A stretch of DNA of 64,000 nt from Eutreptiella sp. 'Long Island Sound 2002' (GCA_964036045.1 OZ038381.1:130703708-130767707); one strand, 5' to 3'. Counted from the first letter of the stretch, positions 34,185-47,159 are shown. A program made the numbers and translations. Notes: generated by a model not told the origin, from the sequence alone.

Positions 34185-34195
34185 GAGAAGGGGGG
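34185..34195 (+). other. Element A polypurine tract
   Basis: GAGAAGGGGGG immediately before TGAAGCC of the 3' LTR; the identical 11-mer is at 47170-47160 in B. Confidence 0.9.
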
Positions 34196-36561
34196 TGAAG
34201 CCGGTTCGGACCCCCGTGGCCATCTTGGGGTCACTTGGGGTGTGTTTCTATGTGCCGGCAAGCCGCCATTGGCTGATATCATACTCTCTCATACACCTGG
34301 CCTAACCCGATGTGATAGTGTGATAGGTTTGGCCGTTCCGGCTATGAGCGGCAACATTCAGTACCGAGGCGCCGCCAGCAGAGATTTATATATCGGAATA
34401 TCAGGAATCAACAGGGTTTTTTTATCATAATGTTTCCGTAATTTTTCAGCCTTCCGTTCTGATAGTCAATGTATCGGCGACTGTCAGTTGGCTCGCGATT
34501 TTGCGGTAACCGAATGGTTAACTGTTATTTACAGATATTTTGGCGGAAACCCCGATGAAGGGTCAGATTTCATCAGTAAAGGGTTCGTTGCTTCCGGAAT
34601 TTTCATATTATACACTCGCAAAATTAATCTGATTTTTTCAGACTTTCAGAATCGGATTTTCGACTTCGACATCGCCGCACTTGATATGATGATTCTCGAG
34701 TGGTCATACATTTTTCCCCGATCACGAATCAACCTTTCTTTTGTTGTGTCCTTCGTCTTCCTTGGAGAAATAGGTAAAACAAAATTGATTCGTGAGGCCA
34801 CTTTAAAAGGTCATATCTCCGGCTCACGGCGAGGAATATCAACATCGAGAAATGGGTTAGAATCGCCTTGGTCTCAACTTAATTTAAGAAGCATCAAACG
34901 CCTTTGGTGTGTACACATGCCCGGTATAGCAAGGGATAATGGTCAAGAGGGTAGAAAGTGATATTTAACTCTTGGGCCGTGCAACCAAATATTTTATTGC
35001 GACTTTCAAATGTACCGCATGAGTGTTGGGGTTGCATAGCATCTTGCCTCCGGTTCCCACGTATTTTTAACGTGAAGTTATGACCATGGAGGGGCATGGT
35101 ATACCATGGTGGGAGCCACTTTTGAGGGTATGTGTTATATGCATGGTATGTGCTTTGAAATGCTCACGCCCATGTTATATATCTCTGTTTGTAGGAGGAT
35201 ATATGGAGTCATACGTGGCAAGGGCTTCGCCCATGTCCCAATGGTGAGCTCCATAGCGCTAGACTAAGTCTACCGCTTATATAGTGCATGTGGGAGGGCT
35301 TACAGAGCGACCCACAAGCGCCAATATCAATTTTCCCATTTACATGGTGCATGTTGGGAGGAGGTTCGAAGGTGTCCCTATGCGTCCATGTGGGGATCCA
35401 AGTGGGGGATTGTTTGCAAATGGTCCCAAGCAATTGTGTTTTGAATCATAGGTTGATACCATGGGTGAGCGAAGTTATATACTATTGTAATTATCTTGAA
35501 TTTGGCATTATTTGCATGTTTTTGACCTCATTTTAGGCTCATTTTTGTGTTTTTTGTGCTCAACTGGTCGGCTAACAGTAAAGTGCCTAGAGATTTGTGA
35601 ACTATGGTATGTTGCTTATATGCTGGCAGATGCTTCGGTGTTGTACGTCACCATATGCCGGATCACATGGTCACTTTGGCGTGGCACACGAGGCCTCACA
35701 AAATTAGGTCTCAAATTCATGAGTTGACTTGTGAAGCATGTCATGTACATAACCGGAGGGGTTTCAGAGCCAACGATGGAATATTCCTGGGCATTGACCT
35801 TTGGTCTATATCACCGTTGTATACTACTTTCCGGTTTGACACATGCATGGAGCATTTGGATATTTGCCGTATGCATTTTTGAGTATATAATTGCCTTTTG
35901 GGCATAATGGTGTGAGTTGCCTGATTTTGCCATGTTGTGAGGTCATCTTCATGGGGCAGTTCTCCAAGCCCATTCGACTCCAAGTCCAACCAAGTTTATG
36001 TCAAGGTAGGGCATGGTCCTGGCTGCCACTCTAGGCCATGACACGCCACTTCCCTCATTGGGCTAGGATTTATAGGCTTGGGAGTGAACACATTTTTTGG
36101 GGTTTGTGTAGTGACCTTTGACACATGGCATTCAGCCATCTTATTTGATTGGGTTCAAGGCATCATGTTGGTGAGTCAAGGGAAGGTCTTGAGTCCAGGG
36201 AATGAGGGGTCTATGGCTGTGATTGTGTACGTTTCCATCTTTCCCCAACTCTGCTTTATTTGTGTTCATATGCCAATTTCAGGGCTTTCTTCTTTGGTGC
36301 AATTCTTGTACATGCCCGCCACCGTGGGACGACCGGTGTGCTGAACGGAAGCCCGCAGTGTGGATTGGATTGTGAATCGGGTTATTGCTGTATTTGTGTG
36401 ATCTGGTTGCTATTCAGGGTTGAAGGAGGATTTTATTTTCTATATTTTTGTATTTTGGACCTTGGAATTTGAGGAATGCAATCGTTGATCCGGAGTAAAT
36501 CAGCAGGGGTAACAGGTGGAAGGGGCACAGCGGGGGCGCGTCCTGGTAGGGACCTTCTTTA
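34196..36561 (+). repeat. Element A 3' LTR
   Basis: 2366 bp, the same length as the 5' LTR. It ends CCTTCTTTA and is followed by the CCGG duplication. Confidence 0.95.
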
Positions 36562-36587
36562 CCGGTCGAGAACCGAGGACATGACAT
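36562..36587 (+). pseudogene. Element C pol continuation after the nested insertion
   Basis: After the second CCGG duplication the sequence aligns without gaps to the codons after FVDDIII in elements A and B. Across the junction about 22 of 30 bases match A, giving S-R-T-E-D-M-T where A has S-G-T-E-N-M-T. Homology ends at the (TAAG)5 tract. Confidence 0.7.
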
Positions 36588-36607
36588 TAAGTAAGTAAGT
36601 AAGTAAG
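36588..36607 (-). repeat. (TAAG)5 tract, possible LINE 3' tail
   Basis: Five TAAG units, i.e. CTTA repeats on the minus strand, at the exact point where element C homology ends. Simple 3' tails of this kind are typical of non-LTR retrotransposons. This would place the 3' end of a minus-strand LINE here, with 36608 onward as its 3' region. Confidence 0.4.
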
Positions 36608-39600
36608 GGCAGCCGCGTCCGCAGCCTCATCTAACACCCCCTTGTTTGTTGTATATGGTGGCCGCCTCTGGCGGGAAGGGGAGTTCTCCACCATCAGTTC
36701 CCCTGGCGTCTCACCTCAAGGCGGAGAACCTGAACCAGGTTCCCTTGGGGCATGACCAGTGGTAGGCCTTCTGGTCCCCCTCGGATGCATCCTCTGGTCT
36801 TCCGCCCCCCAGCGCAGCCTTTAGGGCGCCGGAGGGCGGGTTTACTGTGGGTAGCCGTCGCCAACACCGCAGCATTGCTCTCAGCCACATTCAACCACTC
36901 CCCTTACCTCACGGGCTGAAGTACCCACTCGGCTCCCGGATGTACTTGGTTGTGGTCCATCCGCGGCCGGAGGCAAGGGGGCGACCGTTTCCACGTTCTG
37001 CCAGGTCCCGCTCACGCTTGATCCTACGTGTACTCCGGCCCTTGACCGGGGGGGACTCTTGGTCGGTCCTCACCCCTGCGGACACCTCACGGCCGTTCCG
37101 GGGTTCAGAGCATTTTTCTGACTTCCCGTGGCCAGGTTCTTGGTGGTTGCCCCACCGTTCCCCACTCCATGGCGACTGGTTTCCCAATACCACGGTCTGT
37201 TGCTTGGTGCTCTCGACCCTATTCCCCCTGTCCCGATGCGCTCGCTACCCCGCGATGTCCCTTTCCCCTTTGCCACATCCCGCGACTGGCCCTGTCCCCA
37301 TACCCCTCCCCTCATCCCGTGTTTATACCCAGCCGGGCCGCCAGCAACCCCATGGCGCGGGCCCACTGGATCCTCATCTATTCGGGGACCGTTTCGTGCG
37401 TCGTGCACGGATCCCTGCTATCCCGCCCCCTTGTGTCTTGGTTGTTTGCTTCTTGTTGGACTCTGTGGGGACTTTGTGGGGTCCTTGTTACCCTGCTTCC
37501 TGGCCCCGTCCCCGCTTCCCATCCTGTTACCCGCGCCCATACCCCCCGCCTGCATCCCATGTGTATACCCCACCCAGCCGCATGCTACCCTTTGGCGCTT
37601 GCCCGCGGGTCCGTTTCCTGCCTCATGCGCCGATTGCTCCTATCCGTTCTCCCGCTACCTGTTTTCTCGGTGCTGTGTGTCCTCTGGCGGTGCCTTCATT
37701 TTTTTTGTGCGCGCACCCATTGGGCTGCCTCCTGCTTCCCCTTTCCCTCTGTGTGTCCGTGCCCTGTTCCGTGGTTTCCTGTCGCTTCTGTGGATTTTTT
37801 TTTTTACCCTCCTCCCAAGCACGTCACCACTGCACAGTTCATCGGGTTAAGGCTCCCCTCTGTTCTCGTCTCTGGTCCTCTCGCCCCCGCGGGGCGTTCC
37901 CCTTGGCAGTCCCAGGCCAAGCCAGGTGGGCGCCCCTCCCTCGCGAAGCCTCCACTCCACTCCACCCCGTCTCCCTTCTCCCCCTTGCCCTTCTCCCGTC
38001 GCCTGTCTCTCGCCCGTCCCCTTACTGCTGCTCTTCTGCACTGTGTGCGCTCGCCTGTTCCTCTCCGCGCCAGGGCTTTATCCAGTGCGCCCTCACGCGT
38101 CTCTCCGCCTGCGCCCTGTCCTCCCTCCTGTAGGCCGACTTGGGCGGTCTCCCCAGGTACCCCTTTTGGGGGGATTCCCTCGTCGTCCGCCCCCGCCGGC
38201 CTCCCCTCCATCAGTTCCCTGATAGTGGAACGGGGTGGCCGGTACGGCACAATGCGGGTCAATGGCATGGTGCCGCTCTGTGTGCGATGTGGTGCACCTG
38301 TTTGTCGTTGTTCGCCCCCTGAATCCCTCCCTCATCGCGCGGCCGTGCCCCTCATTCGCGCCTGCTTCTTCCCCTTTTCGCCTCTCGTGTCGTGCTCCTC
38401 GCTGCTCACGCGCGCCCTGCGTTTGTCCCCTGCTCACCTCTTGTCTACCCTTGCCCTGCTGCCCTTACCCCTCCCTCCCTGCCATCTTCTCCCTCCTCTA
38501 CCAACCACTTCGCCGCGTCCCAACCCTTCGTCACACGGAGGGGCGTCGCTTGACCACCTCTGTCAGAACATTACTGTCCGCTGTCATTGCCCTTGCTGTA
38601 CATCCTCCCGAGTAGTCCACTCACGGGTACCACCCATGCCCTACGCCGATGTCCCTACCTTTCCCCCTGGAGTCAGGTTGTACCCGAAGGCCTCTCGCCC
38701 TGGCCAGCCGATGTGGGTGTACGTCCTGTGAAACGACTTCGCCGTGTGGCCCTCGGAGCCTCCGGCTCAGCTCATCCCTGGTCGGCGTTGGCCGTGCCCT
38801 CAAAGCGCTGGCTACCCGTGCGGGCTACGACACCTCTGCAGCACCATCACCCTGGTCTCCCGGTAGTGGGCATTCCGCCCCGCAGCGAGGTCTGCCCTGC
38901 ATTGGCACCATTATGCAGTCTCTCGACACCGTTCGTGATTACGCCGGCTGAAACTGCCGCGCGCCGTGTAGCCAGCCCGGAACCCGGTGCCAGTGTGTCG
39001 GAACACCTGCAGGGCGGGGTGCTGGCTCCGATCTCCACACAACGGGTGCAGCGCCTCTACTTCTCGTCGCGGGATTCCTGTGGAACACCGCACACATCGC
39101 CTGTTGTTCCTCCTGTCAGCCAACAGACCCCCGCTGTCCCCCCGCCCTCCATGGGGGCACTCCGGCCAGAGCTGAGATGGCTGCCCCGGCGCTCCTTCCG
39201 GCGTTGTACCCGCCGCCTCTTGTGTCATGTACGCTGCTTTTGCTCTGGTCCCCGACGCAGACCCTGACTCCTCCACTGTCGCTCCACTCACCTGGTGTCT
39301 GGTACTCATACTGGCTGGCACCACTGGTCTTCGCTGTGCTGCCAGGCCACCACACCCTCATCTGCCGGCGTTCCCGTATCCCACCGTCCCAGCCCCTGCT
39401 GCCGCTGATCCAGTGCCCGGCCCTCGTTCTGGGGGTCCATGCCCCCGACGTTCATCCCCTCGTCCCCCTCTGCCATGGTGGCCATCCTCCTCTTCTGGCA
39501 TCATCTCCGCCACTCCTTGATCCCCCGTGTCCCCGTGCTCGTCTCCTTCCCCATGCCTCCCCTCCGCCTGTCGACGAACACCTCCTTCCTGTGTCGACAT

Positions 39601-39828
39601 CTCGGGCCCACCCTATCTGCAGCCTGTAGCCCACCCCCTTCTGTCCTTCCCGCACCCTCCGTGTTCCTGCCTCTGCATCCTGTCGCCCTTGTGGACCCTC
39701 TTTCTGCCCCGCCCTACGCCTCGCCATCGTCCTGCCCATGTCGCCCTCAGTACCACCCTTCCCTCTGCAACCGCCCCCTCAGCATCCGCACCCTTGGCTT
39801 TTTCTGCCGTTCCTCGGGACAGTCCAGG

Positions 39829-40960
39829 TCAACTCCCGGGAGGGCCTCTCCCAGCATCCTCCTCCACCCGCCCTCCTCCATCTCCGGCCCCTTTTCTCGT
39901 GGCCTCCCCGCCCTGCTGACCAGTTGGCAGAAGGGGCGGGTCCCTCGCCTCTCCTGTCCCCCTCTCGTCCTCCCGGCCCACTTCACGTAGCGGAACCAGC
40001 TCCGCCACTACCCCCGCCCTCCAACCCCGGACTGTCCCCGGCTCCCTCCGCGCCGGTTGCCGAGCATACCACTGCGGCGGTGGCAACTCGTATCCCCAGT
40101 CCGTCGGCGTCGGTTCCGGGCTCGGGCTAGTGGGCTGTGGTGCCCCTGCTGCTTCCCCTGCTCCCCGCCTCCACCTGGCGCTGCTTTCCCCGCGCTTGCC
40201 CAGCCTCTCCTCCCTCCCCCCTTGCCCTCTTCCTGGACGGCGATCGTCCCTCCACATCCCGGGGGGGCTATCCCCCTCCGGGTCCAGGATGACCCGGTGC
40301 GCCCCGCGGGCCATCGCCTCCTGCTCCTCCCTCACCCTGCGTTCCCGCTCCGCCACCTACCTGTCCCTTTCCGGTAGGCTCGCTGCCTCAGCCTTGATCT
40401 TCCTCCAGGCCCTCTCCTGCCTCTCCCTCTCCACTTCGGGCGGGATAGCCGGTTGCCTGAATGGCTGCAGCGGGGGGCGACCCTCCCATCCCCCGCTCTC
40501 CTGTGCCTGTTCCCCAGACCGCTCACCTTCCCGCTCTGCCCTCTCCACCCTCTCCAGCCTTCTCCAAAGATCCGCCCACGCTCTCTGCAGCTCCTCGACT
40601 GCCTGCGCCTCCCCTCCACCTGGTGTGCCCTGCCCCGTCGTCCATACCTCTGCCACCCTGTCCGCTTCTCTCATTATCCGTGGTTCCCTCTCCCGCAGCC
40701 TCCTCTCCTCCGACCCCTAATTTCTCCCATGCCCTCCTGTGCTCCTCTGCCTTCCCTCCCTGTGCTCCCCACGTCGCCCCGCCGGCCTGCGGGTGCTGCC
40801 GCACGGGCGCTGGCGGCAGCACATTCGAGTACGCTGGTGGGGGTGGGTACATCGTCCCTGCCGCAGGGTACAGTGGTGGCGGATACAGGGGGATGGTAGG
40901 CGTGACGACACCCCCCCACCATCCACCAATTGCCTTCCCTGGGAATACAGGCGACCCCAT
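39829..40960 (-). pseudogene. Minus-strand coiled-coil/Pro-rich remnant, 3' portion
   Basis: In transcript order: a Pro/Tyr-rich stretch (TMYPPPPAYSNVLPP, about 40850), then a heptad-like helix (AVEELQRAWADLWRRLERVE, about 40600), then RERQERAWRKIKAEAASLPE and AERERRVREEQEAMARGAHR with VILDPEGD (about 40290). Frame changes near 40670 and 40356. It looks like a cytoplasmic or structural coiled-coil protein or a retroelement ORF1/Gag. No family recognised. Confidence 0.4.
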
Positions 40961-41329
40961 GTACCCACTGCCACCTACCTTCCCCTGCCCTTTGCCAGCT
41001 TGCTTGGCTTTACCTTGCCCCTTGCTGCCTGCTCCCTGTTGTCCGGCCTTCCCTCGCCCCCGTCCCTGCAGCCCTCCGCGCCCCTCTCCTACCCCTCGCG
41101 CACCTTGTTCACTGTGCCTGTTCTTGCAGCTTTCCTCCCCGCGCCCTGTTCCCCCCGCTCCTGCCTGCCCGATTCGCTGCCTCCCACTCTCCTGTCCTCC
41201 CTCCTGCTGGCCGTGGTGCCCCGCCGCTGCTTCGCCGCTCCGCTCAGGCTGTTCTTGCCCCCCCTGTGGTCCGCCACGGGGTTGGCTGCTGTGCCCTACT
41301 CCTGACCCCCCCTGCTCACCATGGCGCTC

Positions 41330-42345
41330 CTACCTTCCTCTCCCTGACCCCATCTCCAGCCGGTACATGGTTTCGGGCCCCGGCTTTTCGGCCTGTCGGC
41401 CACAGCGCTGGTGCTCCATGCGCTTCAGCACCTCGTACCGCGCCGTCTGCTGGCGGCGCGCCTCCCTCCTCTCCTCTGCCCGCACCACTGCGCTGACCTG
41501 TGAAAGTGACCCCGGCGGCAGCCGCCTAAACGAGTGTTGGAGCTGTGGCCATTGATGCCCCTGTCCTCCCCCTTTTCCCCCTTTTCCTTCCTGGTGCCCT
41601 GCCGCCTTCTTGGCCCCTGAGGCCCCCACTTGCCCCTTCCCTCCCTTGCCCCTCTGCCCCTGTCCTCCTATGCGCACCCTGCTGTCCCCGCCCTCTGCCG
41701 CTCCCGCCCCTGTCCGCCCTCGCCTGCCTTTGCCCTCCTCCTTCCGCCGCACCTCCGGGAAGATCGACTTCACGGCAGCTGGCGGCACTTTGGGTGCGTC
41801 GGCTGCCTCTGGCCCCCCTCCACTGCCATCCCCCTGGCCTCCTCCGCCTCATCCTTTGACACCACGAGGATGTTGGCGACCACCGACCCGCTCAGCCTGT
41901 AGCTTTCCGCCGGGTTGAACGGGTCCGCCCGCGGCTGCGCTGCCGCGAGCTCCCCCCGCTCCTCCCCCTTCCCGTCAGCTACCGCCGCTGCCACCTCCGC
42001 CCCCTTGCCACTTGCGCCGCTTGTCCTCCCTCGTCCCCTCCCTCCCCTGTCCCTGCCGCGGGCGTGGCCCTTCCGCCCCTGCTCTTCAGTTCGCCACCCC
42101 TCCCTCTGCACTGTCTCCGGACTCTCCGGAGACTGAGGGGACGACACCACAGCGGATGACGCCGAGTGCGTCCGTGAGAAGGGCTGCGGGGGTCGGGCTG
42201 CCTGCATTTGGGCCACCCTGACCCTCAGCCCCACCAGCCCCGTCCCCCCGTACCCTATCACCGTCTTTGGCGGCGGCGTGGGCGCCGCCGCCGACGGCAT
42301 GCTGGACTTTGGCTCTGGCTTGTGGGACATCTTTCTGCAGCACAT
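41330..42345 (-). pseudogene. Minus-strand low-complexity/coiled-coil remnant, central portion
   Basis: The frame 42345-41770 includes PPKTVIGYGGTGLVGLRVRV and FNPAESYRLSGSVVANILVV. One shift near 41780 leads to 41788-41330 with AVKSIFPEVRRKEEGKGRRG and a basic C-terminus (VVRAEERREARRQQTARYEV). The non-low-complexity segments argue for real descent from a gene. Same sense as the other minus-strand remnants in this block. Product unknown. Confidence 0.4.
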
Positions 42346-43369
42346 GGCATTGCGTCCCTAGCCTTGCCGTCACCTCCCTCCTCTACCCGCGCCGCGAATG
42401 TGGTCGCCCTCGCTGTGCCATGCGTGTGCTGTGGTCTTGGCCTGTGGTCCACCGGCGTATTGGTCCCCGACTTCGTCCACATCTTAGCGTACTGTTGCCC
42501 CGTCCCGGTCTGCCACTCGCCCTCTGGGCACTTACTTGACGGTCTCGTCCTGCCTCTCCTCTTTCCGCTCCGTTGTATGCTCCAACTCCTCGGCTTGCGC
42601 CCCCCTGGCCCTCTTGGCTGCTCCTTCGTCTTGCTTTGCGCCAGCCAACCCCGCCTCTTGTGCTCGCCGCCACTGCGTCCGCCGGGCCATCAATGTGTTG
42701 CTCCGCCTCTTTCCGCTCGCCCAGGGTCTGCAACTGCGTGCCCCCTGTCCTGGGTCTCGTTCTTCTCCCGCCCTGCCTTGCGACGCCCAAGGCGTGTACC
42801 ACCTGTTCCCCCGGTTCTTCCTGCTCCCCCGCATTGGATGCTCCATTCCGAGGGCGTCCTCACGTTGTCCCCGGCCTTCCTCCTGTGCCGGATACACCAC
42901 CGCGTCCCTGGTCATCTGGACGGTCTCCCGACTAACGGCTGCCTGCGCGCCCCCTGCTCCGTCCCCGACACTCCTGCTCACTCGCAATTCTCTTTTGCCT
43001 CAAATTTTCCCACAGTGCTCGCTCCCGCGTCTACGGATGCATCCAGCCCTCCGTTGCGGCCTCTTTCGCGCGTACCCCCACTCCACTGGGACCAGGCCGG
43101 CGTCCGCCTTTCCCGTCTGCTTTGTTCCCACGAGCGGAGCTGCCCGTCTTCGCCGCTTGCCCCGGATGTTCCAGTCCGGAAGGCACCTCTGTGTTTCTGC
43201 CTTCCGGCCCGGCCGCTCTCGCCCAGTGGCCCGGACCACCCCCTGTCCTGGATGTTCCAGTCCGAGCATTGGCTGACCCTTCGCCCTCGCTCCCACCGGC
43301 CCAAGGCGACCTGCCACCAGCTGACTCCCCACTGAGTGCCACCTTACCTCCGCCTCGCCTCCTGTTCCC

Positions 43370-43855
43370 TCCTGTTCTCATACCTGCCGGGCTCTCTTCT
43401 GCCTGCGTGCCATCAGGCGCTCCCTCTGTATGTTGCCTTCTTGTTCCTCCTCATCTTGCGCTCCCTGCGACTGCCGTAGCTGCCACTCTGGCTGTGGTCG
43501 CAGTTCCATCATGGTGACTTGCGGGTTGTACCTGATCAACGACATCTCCAGCCCCTATGTGACCAGGTCTCGCATGTGCTCCGCCTGTGCCTCCAATTGG
43601 GCGTGTTGCACGCCATGCGCTCCTGTAGATGCTCCACTGTACGCCTCAACAGTCTGTGGGCCACGGCTTCCGGCGCAAACGTATGGTCCTAGAGCCCCCT
43701 CGAAAGCAATTTTACGATCACCATGTGCCACAACCCCTTGTGATGCCCTTCTTTCCTCAGCTCCCTCTCCATCTCTCTTCTTCCTTTCTCACCCTCCTTG
43801 AGCAGCAGGATGTCCTGATCCCCTAGCAACTTCTGTCGCGCGCGCTGCGCCCTGT
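43370..43855 (-). pseudogene. Minus-strand coiled-coil remnant, 5' portion, possible splice acceptor
   Basis: On the minus strand a pyrimidine tract ending GGCAACAG (about 43855) precedes LLGDQDILLLKEGEKGRRE, KEGHHKGLWHMVIVKLLSRG and FAPEAVAHRLLRRTVEHLQE. After a frameshift come QLEAQAEHMRDLV, SLIRYNPQVTMMELRPQPEW and GNIQRERLMARRQKRARQ, ending at a stop near 43378. At least two stops and two shifts. The heptad-like spacing suggests an elongated helical protein, Gag- or ORF1-like. The acceptor call is tentative. Confidence 0.45.
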
Positions 43856-44003
43856 TGCCAGATAGAAATGAAAAGATAAGTAAAACAGGGCAAAAAACTT
43901 TCTAAATAGCTGAAAATAAAGCTTATTAGCATAAAAAAACGGCTAGGAAAAAAGGCGCGCTGCTAAATACGTTCAAGCGCGACCGAAAATGTTTCAGCCT
44001 TAA

Positions 44004-44796
44004 ATAGGTGAATAGTTAAGGCCGTAAACATTGTAGCGGACTTAGGAGTAGAGCGCTGTGCCCCTCGCCCTCTAACACGGCGTATAGGTAGAGAAAAACG
44101 CTTCGCGAGCAACGGGTAAAAACCGAAAAATATTTTTCTAACACGCCACGCACTCGGTCACGCACCCTCCCGCTTTCTTGTCTTCTCCATGTCCCTCCCT
44201 CTCCTGTTTCCACTCCACTCTCGCCTTTTTCACCCTCTCTCTCGCTGCAGGCTGGAAGTGGCAACAAGGGAAGACTCAAGTCAAGTCAAAAACAGAAAAA
44301 AGACAAGAGATGACAAAGACGATGCCATCAACGACGACCATCGTCGAGGCCGCGGGGTAGCAAGTAAGACAGTGAGCCCGAAATGGTCTTGCTGCCTGCC
44401 TGCCTGCGTGCGTTGGGTAGAGTATAATTTGATTTTTATTTTCAAGAACCGAAAAATGGTTTTGAAAGGAAAAAGGAACACCCACAGAAAAGGGGAACAC
44501 ACAGCAGGACACAGCAGCACAGCACCAGAGGGCAACACCACAACACAGAACACAGCGGCACAGCAAGACACCACAACACACCACGCCACGCAACAGGGCA
44601 GCACCGCCACACCACCGAACGCCAAGGGAGACACGACAACACACAGCACCGCAAAGAGACACCAGAGCACGACAGCACAGCACCACACGACAGCGCACCA
44701 CCACACGACACAACAGAGGGGAGCACGGCGCCACAGCAAGCCGATGAACCACAGAGAAGGAGGCCAGGCGGCCAGACAGGGACACCAATACCGAAA
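44004..44796. other. Low-complexity block, left of element B
   Basis: 44004-44450 is mixed, with a CT-rich stretch at 44166-44255. From about 44460 the plus strand becomes almost T-free and is rich in ACAGC, CACCA and CAACAC. The same sequence type resumes at 58004. Open frames on both strands are compositional. Confidence 0.6.
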
Positions 44797-44800
44797 AACG

Positions 44801-47159
44801 TAAAGAAGGTCCCTACCAGGACCGGCCCCCGCTATACCCCTTCCGCCTGTAGCCCCTGCTGAATTACTCCGGATCGGTGATTGCATTCCTCAAATTCCAA
44901 AGGGTCCAAAGTCCAAAAATATAGGCATAAATTCCTCCTTCAACCCTGAAACAGCAACCAGATCCCACAAATACAGCAATAACCCAATTCACAATCCAAA
45001 TCAGGCTGCGGGCTTCCGTTCAGCACACCAGTCGTCTCACGGTGGCGGGCATGTACAAGAATTGCACCAAAGAGGTAAGCCCTGAAATTGGCATATGAAC
45101 ACAAATAAAGCAGAGTTGGGAAAAGATGGAAACGTACACATTCAAAGCCATAGACCCCTCATTCCCTGGACTCAAGACCTTCCCTTGACTCACCATCATG
45201 ATGCCCTGAACCCAATCAAATAAGATGGCTAAATGCCATGTATCACAAGTCACTACATAAACCCCAAAAATGTGTTCACTCCCAAGCCTATCCATCCTAG
45301 CCCAATAGGGGAGGTGGCGTGTCATAGCCTAGAGTGGCACTCGAGAGCATGCCCTACCCTGACATAACCTTGGTTGGACTTGGAGTCGAATGGGCTTGGA
45401 GAAATGCCCCGTGAGTTTGAACTCATAACATGCCAAAAAACTGCCAATTCACATCATATTGGCCACATATCAAATATATGCTCAAAATTGAAGTTACCAC
45501 TTATCTGAAGGCTCAAAGCATGCATGGAATGGAAGTCTAGTATTCATGGAGGATGGGGACCAAAGGCAAATGCCCATGTACATCCCCACTTTACCCTCGA
45601 AACCCCTTCAGATATGGGCGCCACGCACTGCCCAAGTCAGCCCATGATCTTGAGACCAATTCTTGTGATCCTTCGTGCGCCAAGCCAAATGGAGTACGCG
45701 ATCCGGCATATGGTGGTGTCCAACTCCAAAGCATATGCCAACATATGGACAACATACCATGGTTCGACTCTCCATAGGCTTCTTGCTGTTTGCCGACCAG
45801 GTAAATACACAAAATGCAAAAATGAGCAGAAATTTAGGTCAAAAACATGAACATATGACCAAATACAAAGTTGTCATGATAGTATATCTCTATGCTCACT
45901 CATGATATCCGCTCATGATTCAATACACAAATGATTGGAACCATTTGCGAACAATTCCCCCACTTGGATCCCCAATCAGGCGCATGGAGATACCTTCGCC
46001 ACTCATATCTACATGCCCCATGAAAATGGGAGTGCACTCATGGATCTCTTTGCCAAACATACCATGAGCAATACATATACGGTAGACTTAGTCTAGCGCT
46101 TTGAATTACACAATTGGGACATGGGCGAAGCCCTTGTCACGTGTGGCTCCCCATCTCTCCGGCCACACGAAGATATATAACATGGGCGTGAGCATATCGA
46201 AGCACATACCATGCATATAACACATACCCTCAAAAGTGGCTCCCACCATGGTATGCCATGCCCCTCCATGGACATAACTTCACGTTAAAAATACGTGGGA
46301 ACCCAAGAAAAGTATCCATGCAACCCCAACACTCATGCGGTACACTCGAAAGTCGCATTAAAATATTCGGTTGCACGGTCCAAGAGTTATATATCACTTT
46401 CTACCCTCTTGACCATCATCCCTTGCTACACCAGGCATGTGTACACACCAAAGGCGTTTGATGCTCCCTAAATTAACTTGAGATCAAGGCGCTTGCAACG
46501 CACATTTTCTTATTTCCTTTCCTCACACTCGCTCGTAGATATGGCCCTTCAAAGTGGTCCCACGATTCACTTTTGTTTCCCTTATATCTCCAAGTCAAAT
46601 GGGTGGTAAGTATAAGGGAAACCTGATTCGGGCATAGGGAAAAGAGTATGACCACTCGAAGAAGACCAAATCAAGTGCGGCGATGTCGAAGTCGAAAATC
46701 CGATTTCGACATCGCGAAAAATTCAGATTAAAATTCCGAGTGCTTATTTAGAAAATTGCGGAAGCAACGAACCCTTTACTGATGAAATCTGACCCTTCAT
46801 CGGGGTTTCCGCCAAAATATCTGGAAATAACAGTTAACCAATCGGTTAACGCAAAACCGCGAGCCAACTGACAGTCGCCGATACATTGACCATCAGAACA
46901 AAAGGCTGAAAAATTATGGAAACATTATGATAATAAAACCCTGTTGATTCCTGATATTCTGATATATAAAACTCCACTGGCGGCGCCTCGGTACTGAATA
47001 TGGCCGCTCATAGCCGGAATGGCCAAACCTATCACACTATCACATCGGGTTAGGTCAGGTGGATGGGAGAGTATGTTATCAGCCAATGGCGGCTTGCCGG
47101 CACATAGATAAACACCCCAAGTGACCCCAAGATGGCCACGGGGGTCCGAACCGGCTTCA
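44801..47159 (-). repeat. Element B 3' LTR
   Basis: 2359 bp; on the minus strand it runs TGAAGCCGG...CCTTCTTTA, the same termini as the A 3' LTR. Confidence 0.95.

Larger units (their letters stand above)
23450..36561 (+). mobile_element. Element A: near-complete Ty3/gypsy chromovirus, 13.1 kb
   Basis: Two 2366-bp LTRs, PBS, gag, pol with chromodomain, and PPT, flanked by the 4-base duplication CCGG (23446-23449 and 36562-36565). It is nested in the RT domain of element C. In the first 250 bases of the LTR pair I count 8 differences, so the insertion is old but far younger than C. Disabling lesions: TAG at 26330, frameshift near 26465, TAG at 26922, a deletion of about 82 bp near 27318, TAA at 29612, TGA at 31409, a deletion of about 20 bp near 31573, and a frameshift in a G run near 33630. 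Confidence 0.95.
36608..44003. other. Pyrimidine-rich block with decayed minus-strand coding sequence
   Basis: The plus strand is C/T-rich, the minus strand G/A-rich. Long Pro/Ser/Leu-rich plus-strand frames (428 and 520 codons at 36847 and 37169) overlap in different phases and are compositional. The minus strand has better coding character, with coiled-coil and Pro-rich pieces entered separately, and MPLTRIVPYRPPRSTIRELM at 38268. Order and sense suggest one long, frameshifted, minus-strand unit of 4 kb or more. No reverse transcriptase was found. Confidence 0.5.

Noticed and set aside
36847-38731. 428- and 520-codon Pro/Ser/Leu-rich plus-strand frames
   Set aside because: They overlap each other in different phases on the pyrimidine-rich strand; the opposite strand has better coding character.
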